Assembly (NCBI GenBank): GCA_934695425.1
Contig: CAKUVH010000001.1
Location: 1 to 64,000, forward strand
Source: an uncultured Eubacteriales bacterium
Lineage (GTDB): Bacteria; Bacillota; Clostridia; Oscillospirales; Acutalibacteraceae
Reading direction: 5' to 3'
Length of the DNA stretch: 64,000 nucleotides
The position numbers and the translations under genes are program-made. This document shows, in pieces, positions 51,943-59,436 of the stretch. The notes under the pieces were generated by a model. It made no database searches, had not been told where the DNA came from, and saw nothing but the letters and a program-made list of their open reading frames with translations. The first letter of the stretch is position 1. Each line of letters starts with the position of its first letter.

Positions 51943-53119
51943 TTTCGTTCATCAGGTTATTAACTTCAGTTTTGCACGCTTCGCTTTTTAGAAAATTAAT
52001 AGAGTAAAGCATGATCCCGTCAAAGTTTAACTTTTTTATTATTTTAAATTCCTCTTCCAAAATGTTATTCGAAGAGTTCCAAGTTTTTTCGTCTAAATCT
52101 GTTCCTATTTTATAAAGCGCCAATCCGGCATAAATTTTTTGAGAAGTGTTTGTGGAAATTTTTTTCCAAGCTTCTGTCGCCTTTTCGAAAGGCATATTCG
52201 GACAATCTATGCTCCAGTATAGTTGAGGGCAGATATAATCAATATATTTTTTATCAAGCCAAGTTTTAGGGTCAGCGCCTATTTCTTGGCATTTTTTTAT
52301 ATTCCCCGGAGGAGAAATCCCAAACTCCACATTAGGTTTTATTGATTTTATTTTGTCGTGAACTTCGGAAATAAGCAAGTTTACACTTTCTTTTTTTGAT
52401 AAATCATTATCTTTCTTTTGTAAAATTTCTTTATCTTCAGGATAAAAATAATCATCAAAATGAATTGCGTCTATCTCATAGTTTTTAACGATTTCTTCGA
52501 CACCGGAGGTTATTAAATCTCTTGTTTCTTTGTACGAGGGATTGTAGTATATTCCGTTTGAAGTTTTGATTATATGGTCATTTGAATGTTTGTAATACGG
52601 GTTATTTTCGCTTAATTCTTTTGGAGAATTATTTGCCTGTATCCTAAGCGGATTTACCCACGCGTGAAATTTTATATTTTTTTTGTGACAAGATTTCACC
52701 ATGTATTCCAAGGGGTCAAAGCCCGGATTTTCTCCCTGTGAACCGGTGAGAAGATGCGACCACGGGAAAAAATCTGATTTATAAAGAGCATCACTGTGAG
52801 ATCTTACGTGGACTATTAACGTGTTGATTTTATATTTTTCTGCGGTGGATAATATGTTTTCAAAATTTTCGATAAATTTTTGTTTTGTGTTTTCTTTGGA
52901 AGATATATTCAAATCCAAATACGATACCCACGCGCCTACCATATTTTTTGAATTTTCTTCACTAATTTCGTCTTTTTTTAAAGCACTTGCAGACTTAGGA
53001 GAACCCTCAATAACTCTATTTTTATGAGCATCCATATATTTACATATGCTTACGACGGACATCAAAAATAATACCGAAATTGCAATAGACATCATTTTTT
53101 TGTGTTTAAAAATTCTCAT
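51935..53119 (-). CDS. Family 10-like glycosyl hydrolase (GHL10/DUF187) protein
   Basis: 394 residues. An N-terminal membrane helix or signal peptide (SIAISVLFLMSVVSI) precedes a TIM-barrel domain: VGAWVSYLDL, NTLIVHVRSHSDALYKS, FHAWVNPLRI, YYNPSYKETRDLI, AIHFDDYFYP and ISPPGN match the GHL10/DUF187 group, thought to act on cell-surface glycans. Possible catalytic acids lie in HFDDY. ATG at 53119 follows AGGTG; TTG at 53125 is less likely. Overlaps lspA tail-to-tail by 8 bases. rpe lies directly upstream. Confidence 0.85.
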   Translation of the reverse strand: MRIFKHKKMMSIAISVLFLMSVVSICKYMDAHKNRVIEGSPKSASALKKDEISEENSKNMVGAWVSYLDLNISSKENTKQKFIENFENILSTAEKYKINTLIVHVRSHSDALYKSDFFPWSHLLTGSQGENPGFDPLEYMVKSCHKKNIKFHAWVNPLRIQANNSPKELSENNPYYKHSNDHIIKTSNGIYYNPSYKETRDLITSGVEEIVKNYEIDAIHFDDYFYPEDKEILQKKDNDLSKKESVNLLISEVHDKIKSIKPNVEFGISPPGNIKKCQEIGADPKTWLDKKYIDYICPQLYWSIDCPNMPFEKATEAWKKISTNTSQKIYAGLALYKIGTDLDEKTWNSSNNILEEEFKIIKKLNFDGIMLYSINFLKSEACKTEVNNLMNEIK

Positions 53120-53129
53120 ACCCAAGCAC

Positions 53130-53759
53130 CTATAATTTTAATTTATTTATAGTTTCCTTTAAGTTTTCGGAATTAAAAATGCAAGTTCCCGAAACGGCAA
53201 CATCCACCGGATAATTTTTTACAATCTTTATGGTTTCTAAATTTATCCCTCCGTCAACTTCTACTGTCACATTAGGCGCATTTTTCTTTATGTACAAAGC
53301 TTTTTCCATTTGGTCAGCCATGAATTTTTGGCCTCCGAACCCCGGCTCAACGGTCATTATCAAAACTAAATCTATATTATTCAAATAGGGATTGAGTTCC
53401 GATACATCCGTTGAAGGCCTTATTGAAATCCCGGCTTTTTTTCCATAAGATTTTATTTTTTTAATAGTCTCAAAAACATCCGAATCGGATTCCAAATGAA
53501 AAGTTATTATATCCGCTCCGGCGTCAATAAATTGAGGTATGTATTTTAGCGGATTTTTAATCATCAAGTGAACGTCAAAAGGTAAATTTGTCAAATGTCT
53601 TAAAGACTTGATAATCGGTGCTCCAAAAGATATGTTAGGTACAAAAATTCCATCCATTACGTCCATATGTACCCAGTCCGCTCCGTTATCGGAAATTTTT
53701 TTAATTTCATCGCCCATATTTGAAAAGTCACAGGCGAGCATTGATGGTGCTATCTTCAT
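53130..53759 (-). CDS. rpe: Ribulose-phosphate 3-epimerase
   Basis: Interconverts ribulose-5-phosphate and xylulose-5-phosphate. 209 residues, TIM barrel: MKIAPSMLACDFSNMGDEI start, GADWVHMDVMDG (metal His and Asp), DVHLMI, MTVEPGFGGQKF (catalytic loop) and VDGGIN. The ATG has no Shine-Dalgarno next to it; a strong one is 40 bases upstream, beyond a mini-ORF and stem-loop. Ten bases separate its stop from the GHL10 start region. Confidence 0.95.
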   Translation of the reverse strand: MKIAPSMLACDFSNMGDEIKKISDNGADWVHMDVMDGIFVPNISFGAPIIKSLRHLTNLPFDVHLMIKNPLKYIPQFIDAGADIITFHLESDSDVFETIKKIKSYGKKAGISIRPSTDVSELNPYLNNIDLVLIMTVEPGFGGQKFMADQMEKALYIKKNAPNVTVEVDGGINLETIKIVKNYPVDVAVSGTCIFNSENLKETINKLKL

Positions 53760-53764
53760 ATTAT

Positions 53765-53794
53765 TTAGCGGAAATTGATTTTATGTTTCCGCAT
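53765..53794 (-). CDS. Possible 9-residue leader peptide upstream of rpe
   Basis: ATG at 53794 directly after AAAAGGGAGTG, encoding MRKHKINFR and TAA; the stop is 5 bases before the rpe ATG and in another frame. It may be translated so that ribosomes reinitiate at rpe. The same bases form the stem-loop at 53768-53792. No similarity is expected for so short a peptide. Confidence 0.4.
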   Translation of the reverse strand: MRKHKINFR

Positions 53795-53809
53795 ATTCAC
53801 TCCCTTTTG
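53768..53809 (-). promoter_or_regulatory. Shine-Dalgarno and stem-loop before rpe
   Basis: AAAAGGGAGTG (53809-53799), then a perfect 7-bp stem GCGGAAA/TTTCCGC (53792-53768) that starts at the G of the mini-ORF ATG and ends 8 bases before the rpe ATG. Nearly the same layout as at 38850 and 12241. Confidence 0.6.
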
Positions 53810-53824
53810 TTTAAGTATAGAAAT

Positions 53825-53853
53825 ATTATCTTACAATGTTGATTCATTATCAA
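53825..53853 (-). promoter_or_regulatory. Promoter of rpe
   Basis: Minus strand: TTGATA (53853-53848), a 17-base spacer, GATAAT (53830-53825), giving a leader of about 60 bases that contains the mini-ORF and stem-loop. Confidence 0.6.
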
Positions 53854-53950
53854 GTAATTATATTTTAGTGCACAGTCAAAAAATTTTATGTCGAAATTTT
53901 TAACCGATTGCGACTCTGTATCATAGTATAATAACGGGAGGATGATAAAA

Positions 53951-54355
53951 ATGAAGACAAATAAAAATTGTACTTGCGGATGCGGTGTTACCGCAGCTAT
54001 TTTAGGAATAATTTTTGGAATAATAATTGCTGTATTATTTTCTTTCGGGTATTTTAGCTTTATTTTTCCCGGTTTATGGATTGCTTTTTCTGTTGCTGCC
54101 GCAACGATTGTATACCTTATGATACTGGCACCGATATCAGCTTGTGAGGGATGTCCTACATTATTTGAATGTTTAAGAAAAAATCTTTCTTGTTTGCTCG
54201 TGGGAGCTGTGGGAACTATAATTTTTGTTATCGCAGCACTTACTACAACACTTCTTATCGAGTCAACTGCATCCATTATATTGATAGGAATTGTAGGATT
54301 TTTCTTTATCTTTTTGCTAAGCAGCATAATATCATTTTTTAAATGCTTAATCTAA
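53951..54355 (+). CDS. Small four-helix membrane protein with cysteine clusters
   Basis: 134 residues, about four membrane helices and two Cys groups at their borders: NCTCGCG at the N terminus and ACEGCPTLFECL after helix 2. The Cys spacing could bind metal. Family not recognised, though similar small Cys-bearing membrane proteins are common in Clostridia. ATG at 53951, 9 bases after GGGAGG; an ATG at 53942 abuts the Shine-Dalgarno. Single gene followed by a terminator. Confidence 0.65.
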   Translation: MKTNKNCTCGCGVTAAILGIIFGIIIAVLFSFGYFSFIFPGLWIAFSVAAATIVYLMILAPISACEGCPTLFECLRKNLSCLLVGAVGTIIFVIAALTTTLLIESTASIILIGIVGFFFIFLLSSIISFFKCLI

Positions 54356-54370
54356 GAGATTGTTTAAATT

Positions 54371-54402
54371 AGCGGCTCTTTTGAGGGGCCGCTTTTTGTT
54401 TT
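54371..54402 (+). terminator. Terminator of the small membrane protein gene
   Basis: Stem AGCGGC/GCCGCT extended by weak pairs, followed by TTTTTGTTTT. Confidence 0.75.
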
Positions 54403-54551
54403 AAAAATATTTAAAAATTAACATGTATCCTTTAATTTACGCCGAGGATACCTGTTTTTATTGCCTGTTTATAAATCGCCCTTGTAAATACCTGTGGTAA
54501 AATAGTTGATTTTCTGGTAATATTTTTATAAAGGCTGGTGAATTTTAATAT

Positions 54552-55394
54552 ATGTTTAAAATAATGAAAAAAGAAATCTTAAATAAGTATGTAACGCGTA
54601 TGACTATTTACGCTCCTATTATTGCCAAAAGTATATATCCCGGGCAATTTGTTATTCTTAGAGTAGATGAATTCGGCGAGAGAATACCGCTTACTGTGTT
54701 TGATTACGACAGGGAGCTCGGAACCATAGAAATAATTTATCAAAAAGTCGGACTCACTACTTTTAAACTTGATGAAAAAAGTTCCGGTGATTACATCTTG
54801 GATGTAGTAGGCCCTCTTGGAAAAAAGACCGTCACCGAAGGGTTTAAAAGAGCGATTGTAGTTAGCGGTGGTGTCGGAAGTGCAATCGCTTACCCTGTAG
54901 CAAAGGCTTTGAAAAATTCCGGCTGCGAAGTTGAAATTGTTGCAGGATTTAGAAATAAAGAAATTATAATACTGGAAAACGAAATGAAAAATATTTCGAA
55001 TCAAACCAATATAGTTACTGACGACGGTTCCAACGGGAGAAAATCTTTGGTAACTGTTCCTCTGGAAGAAAAATTAAAAAATGATTCAAATTATGACTTA
55101 GTTTTTACAGTCGGCCCTGTTCCGATGATGAAAGCCGTTTGTGATATAACTAAAAAATACAATGTAAAAACCGTAGTGAGCATGACCGCTATAATGATTG
55201 ACGGCACAGGAATGTGCGGAGGCTGTAGATTGAATGTTGGCGGAAAAATTAAATTTGCTTGTGTTGACGGTCCTGATTTTGACGGCCATGAAGTGGATTT
55301 TCAAGAAGCGTCTTTCCGCACAAGAACTTTTGCTCACGAAGAAAATATTTCTCGAGAAAAATATTGTAATTTATTTAAAGGTGTTAATTTATGA
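54552..55394 (+). CDS. NfnA-type ferredoxin:NADP+ oxidoreductase subunit (sulfide dehydrogenase beta-like)
   Basis: 280 residues. FAD-binding barrel (YPGQFVILRVDEFGERIPLT), NAD-binding domain with VSGGVGSAIAYPVAKAL (about residues 103-119), and a C-terminal [2Fe-2S] site GTGMCGGCRLNV...FACVDGPDFDGH. This is the small subunit of NfnAB, which moves electrons between ferredoxin, NADH and NADPH by flavin bifurcation; some homologues are annotated as sulfide dehydrogenase. ATG start with GGTGA upstream. Its TGA overlaps the large-subunit ATG by 4 bases. Exact activity is by family. Confidence 0.88.
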   Translation: MFKIMKKEILNKYVTRMTIYAPIIAKSIYPGQFVILRVDEFGERIPLTVFDYDRELGTIEIIYQKVGLTTFKLDEKSSGDYILDVVGPLGKKTVTEGFKRAIVVSGGVGSAIAYPVAKALKNSGCEVEIVAGFRNKEIIILENEMKNISNQTNIVTDDGSNGRKSLVTVPLEEKLKNDSNYDLVFTVGPVPMMKAVCDITKKYNVKTVVSMTAIMIDGTGMCGGCRLNVGGKIKFACVDGPDFDGHEVDFQEASFRTRTFAHEENISREKYCNLFKGVNL

Positions 55395-56779
55395 TAAATA
55401 AAAGTAAAACTAAAGAAAAAATGCCGATAGCAAGCGCAGAAAGCCGAATTAAAAACTTTGAAGAAGTGGAACTTGGATATTCCGAAGAAAGCGCGATAAA
55501 CGAAGCTTCAAGGTGTTTGGGGTGCAAAAATAAACCATGTGTATCGGGATGCCCTGTGAATGTAAAAATACCTGACTTCATAAAAAATATAAGAGAAAAA
55601 AATTTTTCAAAATCATACGAAATAATCTGCGAAGACAATTCTTTCCCGGCGATATGCGGCCGCGTCTGCCCTCAGGAAAAACAATGCGAAAAAAAGTGCG
55701 TAAGAGGAAAATCGGGTGAGCCGGTAGCAATCGGAAGATTAGAAAGGTTTGTCGCAGATTATAATATCAGTAAAAAACACGAAGATTCAAACATAAATAC
55801 GATAAATTCGCATAAAATAGCAGTGATAGGTTGCGGGCCATCCGGCCTTGCTTGTGCTTCTGAACTTTTGAAATTCGGCTATGATGTCACGATTTTTGAA
55901 GCTCTTCACGAACCCGGTGGAGTACTTTCGTACGGTATTCCGGAGTTCAGGCTACCTAGAAATATTTTGAAAAAAGAGATTGAAAACCTAGTAAAAAAAG
56001 GATTGAAAATAGAAAAAAATATTATAATCGGGAAATCTTTATCAATTCAAAATTTATTTGAAAACGGCTTCAAAGCGGTGTACATCTCAACGGGTGCCGG
56101 TCTTCCCAGATTTATGAACATACCCGGCGAAGGTTTGTCGGGAGTGTACTGCGCAAATGAATTTTTGACTCGTATAAATTTGATGAAGTCGTACAAAGAA
56201 GAATACGATACTCCCATAGTTAAACCCAAAAAAGTTCTTGTTATAGGCGGAGGCAATGTCGCAATGGACGCCGCTCGTTGTGCGAGAAGGCTCGGTAATC
56301 CTGAAGTTACAATAATGTATCGCAGAACCGAAGATGAAATGCCCGCTCGTAAAGATGAAATAACCCACGCTAAAGAAGAAGGAATTGAATTTTTATTTTT
56401 AAGCAATCCTGTGGAATTTTTTGGAAAAGAAGGAAAAGTCATCGGAGCAAAGTATAATAAGATGAAACTTTCCGAGGAAGATAATACAGGTCGAAAATCT
56501 GTAATTCCGATTTCGGACGAAAAGTTTGACATTTTTGCCGACACCATAATAGTCGCCATCGGAAATGATTCCAACAAAATGATAAGGGAAGCGTCGGACG
56601 ATATAAAATTTGATGACCGAGGAAGAATAATCGCCGACCCCGAAACCTTAAGAACAACTCAGCCCTTTGTTTATGCCGGGGGAGATATCGTCACAGGAGC
56701 TGCTACGGTTATATTGGCGATGGGAGCCGGTAAAAAAGCAGCCAAACAAATAATGCATGATATAAATAATAGTTTATAA
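55391..56779 (+). CDS. NfnB / glutamate synthase small-chain-like oxidoreductase
   Basis: 462 residues. N-terminal iron-sulfur region with CLGCKNKPCVSGCPVN and CGRVCPQEKQCEKKC; FAD domain VIGCGPSGLACASELLKFG (about residues 143-161); NAD(P) domain VIGGGNVAMDAARCARR and YRRTEDEMPARKDE; final FVYAGGDIVTGAATVILAMG. The family is annotated either as gltA-type NADPH glutamate synthase or as NfnB. Coupling with the NfnA-type gene (ATGA overlap) favours the bifurcating transhydrogenase. No large glutamate synthase subunit is nearby. Confidence 0.9.
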   Translation: MINKSKTKEKMPIASAESRIKNFEEVELGYSEESAINEASRCLGCKNKPCVSGCPVNVKIPDFIKNIREKNFSKSYEIICEDNSFPAICGRVCPQEKQCEKKCVRGKSGEPVAIGRLERFVADYNISKKHEDSNINTINSHKIAVIGCGPSGLACASELLKFGYDVTIFEALHEPGGVLSYGIPEFRLPRNILKKEIENLVKKGLKIEKNIIIGKSLSIQNLFENGFKAVYISTGAGLPRFMNIPGEGLSGVYCANEFLTRINLMKSYKEEYDTPIVKPKKVLVIGGGNVAMDAARCARRLGNPEVTIMYRRTEDEMPARKDEITHAKEEGIEFLFLSNPVEFFGKEGKVIGAKYNKMKLSEEDNTGRKSVIPISDEKFDIFADTIIVAIGNDSNKMIREASDDIKFDDRGRIIADPETLRTTQPFVYAGGDIVTGAATVILAMGAGKKAAKQIMHDINNSL

Positions 56780-56791
56780 GGTGGATTTATT

Positions 56792-57403
56792 ATTGAATTT
56801 ACTATTTTAAATAATAAGGTTAGTTTTAATTTTTATTTCATCGCTATTCTTGTTTTTATGATAATTTCAGATGATTCAGGATTTGTGATTTATGGATTCC
56901 TTTCGGCAATTTTACACGAGATAGGTCACATTTTAGCAATGATTTACTTTGGAAAAAATATAAAAAAAATAGAATTCGGCTTTGCAAATATAGATTTGCT
57001 AATGGAAGAAAAAAATTTATACTGTAATTCTTTTGAAACCATAGTCATATTTTTAAGTGGGAGTTTATTAAATTTTTTAATTTCAGTATTATTTAAGATT
57101 TTATATTTAATTTTTGGATTTACAGTTTTTGATGTTATTTTTTATCAAAATTTATTTTTAGGAATTATAAATTTGCTCCCTATCTATTCTTTGGACGGGG
57201 AGTGCTTGCTTAGAAAATTTTTAGAAAAGAATTTTAGCGATAAGAACATCGATGCGATTATTTCGGCGATGTCGTTCATATTCACAATACCGATATTGAT
57301 TGTCGGGTTTTTACTCATGTTTCATTCCAAATATAATTTATCACTTTTTTTGGTATGTATTTACTTAATTTCGTTTTTTATCTTTAAAAAAGATATATTT
57401 TAA
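56792..57403 (+). CDS. M50-type intramembrane metalloprotease with a probable ATT start
   Basis: 203 residues from the ATT at 56792. Membrane protein with the zinc motif HEIGH (about residues 42-46) in SAILHEIGHILAMIYFG and a second motif LLPIYSLDGECLLR in place of the usual NLLPIPPLDGG; similar to SpoIVFB-type site-2 proteases. No ATG, GTG or TTG lies in frame between the nfnB stop and the ATG at 56858, which has no Shine-Dalgarno, while AAGGTGG stands 7 bases before the ATT and the extra 22 residues complete the first helix. Substrate unknown. Confidence 0.7.
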   Translation: MEFTILNNKVSFNFYFIAILVFMIISDDSGFVIYGFLSAILHEIGHILAMIYFGKNIKKIEFGFANIDLLMEEKNLYCNSFETIVIFLSGSLLNFLISVLFKILYLIFGFTVFDVIFYQNLFLGIINLLPIYSLDGECLLRKFLEKNFSDKNIDAIISAMSFIFTIPILIVGFLLMFHSKYNLSLFLVCIYLISFFIFKKDIF

Positions 57404-57421
57404 GCTACAAGGAGAATTTTT

Positions 57422-57928
57422 ATGAGTATGACAGAAGTTAATCCCAAGAAAGAAAATTGCATAAACCCTTTTTCCGAAATCGGAACTGACTGGATGTTAA
57501 TTACGGCCGGCAGCAAAGACAAATTTAATACCATGACAGCCAGCTGGGGAGGACTTGGTATTTTATGGAATAAAAATGTAAGCTTTGCTTTTGTAAGACC
57601 TCAAAGATATACATTTGAATTTCTTGAAAAATATGATTATTATTCGCTTTCGTTCTTCGATTCGAGTTTTAAACCTGTCTTGAAATTTTGTGGAGAAAAT
57701 TCAGGAAGAAATATCGACAAAATAGAACAAACTGGCCTTACACCTGTTTTAGACGGCGAGGCGCCATATTTTGGCGAAGCGAAAAAAGTTATGATTTGTA
57801 AAAAACTTTATTCTCAGTTTATTGATCCCAAATGCTTTATAGATGCAAACATTCAAAGTAATTATGAAAACAAAGATTATCACAAAATTTATGTTGGAGA
57901 AATAGTGAGCTACAAGGTGAAAAAATAA
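57422..57928 (+). CDS. Flavin reductase-like protein
   Basis: 168 residues with the split-barrel FMN-binding fold: GTDWMLITAGSKDKFNTMTASWGG (about residues 22-45), FVRPQRYTFEFLEKYDYYSL and GRNIDKIEQTGLTPV, typical of the clostridial flavin reductase family that binds FMN. Physiological partner unknown. ATG start with AAGGAGAA upstream, 18 bases after the M50 gene; fabG-like SDR follows 1 base after the stop. Confidence 0.88.
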   Translation: MSMTEVNPKKENCINPFSEIGTDWMLITAGSKDKFNTMTASWGGLGILWNKNVSFAFVRPQRYTFEFLEKYDYYSLSFFDSSFKPVLKFCGENSGRNIDKIEQTGLTPVLDGEAPYFGEAKKVMICKKLYSQFIDPKCFIDANIQSNYENKDYHKIYVGEIVSYKVKK

Positions 57929-57929
57929 T

Positions 57930-58664
57930 ATGAAAAAGACAGTAATAATTACAGGAAGTTCTTCGGGAATAGGTGCCGCTGCTGCGATAGAATTTGCAAA
58001 AAACAATTATAATGTAGTAATAAATTATAATAATTCAAAAGAAAAAGCCCTCAAAATTTTGGAAACAGTAAGAAACTTAGGTTGCTTATCCATCGCGGTA
58101 AAAGCAGATGTATCCAAATTTGATGAGAGCAAATTCTTGATTGAAAAATGTGTGGAACAATTTGGCGGAGTTGATGTCCTTGTAAATAACGCCGGGATTT
58201 CAGAATTTAAACTTTTTACCGGCATTTCTGAATTTGATTGGAACAAAATGATTCAAACTAATTTGAGTTCGGCGTTTTATTGTTCCAAATTTGCCGTGAA
58301 AGAAATGCTAAAAAAACATGCAGGAAAAATAATTAACATATCCTCAATGTGGGGCATAACAGGGGCCTCATGCGAAGTGCATTATTCAGCCGCCAAAGCG
58401 GGAATCATCGGCCTTACCAAGGCTTTAGCCAAAGAGCTTGGACCATCCGGAATCAATGTTAATTGTGTAGCTCCCGGCGTAATAGACACTCAAATGAACG
58501 GAAATTTGTCAAAAGAAGATATGGCCAATTTGATAAACGATACACCCTGCGGTAGAATCGGCACGCCCGAAGAAATAGCTAAATTAATATTATTTTTGAC
58601 TTCTGACGAAAGCTCTTTTATTACCGGCCAGGTGATAAGTTCAAATGGCGGATTTTTAATTTAA
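57930..58664 (+). CDS. Short-chain dehydrogenase/reductase (FabG-like)
   Basis: 244 residues. Classical SDR: nucleotide loop TGSSSGIGAAAAIEF (about residues 7-21), NNAGISE, catalytic Ser in NISSMWG and YxxxK as YSAAKAG, and PGVIDTQMNG. Looks like 3-oxoacyl-ACP reductase, but it stands outside any fatty-acid cluster, so the substrate is open. AAGGTGA precedes the ATG within the flavin reductase gene. Overlaps the convergent gene tail-to-tail by 9 bases. Confidence 0.85.
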   Translation: MKKTVIITGSSSGIGAAAAIEFAKNNYNVVINYNNSKEKALKILETVRNLGCLSIAVKADVSKFDESKFLIEKCVEQFGGVDVLVNNAGISEFKLFTGISEFDWNKMIQTNLSSAFYCSKFAVKEMLKKHAGKIINISSMWGITGASCEVHYSAAKAGIIGLTKALAKELGPSGINVNCVAPGVIDTQMNGNLSKEDMANLINDTPCGRIGTPEEIAKLILFLTSDESSFITGQVISSNGGFLI

Positions 58665-58982
58665 TTTTTCAATTAAGTTTATAGTTTCGCTATTTGTTTT
58701 GCAAAGGATATCGCAAAGTTTTCGAGTCTCTTTATCCATGCCGCAATCGATAAAAATTATCTTTGAAGTATGAATATTGTTAGCTTTTTTCAGCTCCAGT
58801 ATTACAGTTCTCACGATGAACTCGATATCTTCCTTATGGCCTTGGATAGGTATGTAAAAATTTTTTTGAGGAGAAAAGTCATTTTTTTCATTAAAAAAAT
58901 TATAAATTAAAGAATCAATAATGTCCGAAATTCCGAGTATAATAAAAAATCCAAAAACTATACAGCATACTATATGGTACAC
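58656..58982 (-). CDS. Small membrane-anchored protein of unknown function
   Basis: 108 residues: one N-terminal helix (IVCCIVFGFFIILGISDII), then a soluble part with FYIPIQGHKEDIEFIVRTVI and KIIFIDCGMDKETRKLC, which has an alternating strand-helix look, as in a Rossmann-like half. GTG start, 4 bases after GAGGTGA. The Shine-Dalgarno and start lie in the loop of a 14-bp inverted repeat (58961-59011). No family assigned. Confidence 0.6.
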   Translation of the reverse strand: MYHIVCCIVFGFFIILGISDIIDSLIYNFFNEKNDFSPQKNFYIPIQGHKEDIEFIVRTVILELKKANNIHTSKIIFIDCGMDKETRKLCDILCKTNSETINLIEKLN

Positions 58983-59011
58983 AAAATCACCTCAGTTTAT
59001 AGTATGCTGTA
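58961..59011. repeat. 14-bp perfect inverted repeat around a ribosome-binding site
   Basis: TACAGCATACTATA (58961-58974) and its exact complement (58998-59011), with a 23-base loop carrying GAGGTGA and the GTG of the minus-strand gene. On the minus strand the stem is followed by TAGTTTTTGG, so it may also act as a terminator for the upstream DUF378 gene. Confidence 0.75.
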
Positions 59012-59030
59012 ATTTATTTTTGGGCATAAG

Positions 59031-59255
59031 TTATTTTTGATGAGCTTTTTTGGAAGAGTCAAATTCATCGGAAAAAAACAGTGAAATGCACCAAACCGAA
59101 GCAATAGCAATTATGACATATAAAATTCGGCTCATCACGGAGTCTTGTCCGCCAAATATCCAAGCTACTGCGTCAAATTGAAAAAATCCTATGAGTCCCC
59201 AGTTTAGCCCGCCGATTATGCATAAAATTAATGCAATTTTGTTTATTGTCTTCAT
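59031..59255 (-). CDS. DUF378 family membrane protein
   Basis: 74 residues with two membrane helices. INKIALILCIIGGLNWGLIG and the following FDAVAWIFGG are the DUF378 signature; function unknown. ATG at 59255 after AAGGAG with an 8-base gap; the GTG three codons upstream is too close to the Shine-Dalgarno. Divergent from miaB. Confidence 0.9.
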   Translation of the reverse strand: MKTINKIALILCIIGGLNWGLIGFFQFDAVAWIFGGQDSVMSRILYVIIAIASVWCISLFFSDEFDSSKKAHQK

Positions 59256-59373
59256 TAAACTCACTCCTTATAAAAAATATATTTATATTATACTCAATAA
59301 TTGAATAAAAAATCAATTTATTATTTTATATACATATATTTACTTTTGCATTTTTTAAATCCGCTCGTATACC

Positions 59374-59402
59374 TTGAATGTGATGCGCTATTTTGTTAAA
59401 AT
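59374..59402 (+). promoter_or_regulatory. Promoter of miaB and downstream genes
   Basis: TTGAAT (59374-59379), a 17-base spacer, TAAAAT (59397-59402), 35 bases before the miaB start. Confidence 0.55.
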
Positions 59403-59436
59403 TATAAGTGTAAATATAGTTTCGGAGGAATAGAAA

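Noticed and set aside
53797..54327. 176-codon minus-strand open frame opposite the small membrane protein
   Set aside because: It mirrors the membrane protein, and the plus-strand gene has the SD, terminator and hydrophobic helices.
56047..56577. 176-codon minus-strand open frame inside nfnB
   Set aside because: Antisense shadow of a well-supported gene; no ribosome site.
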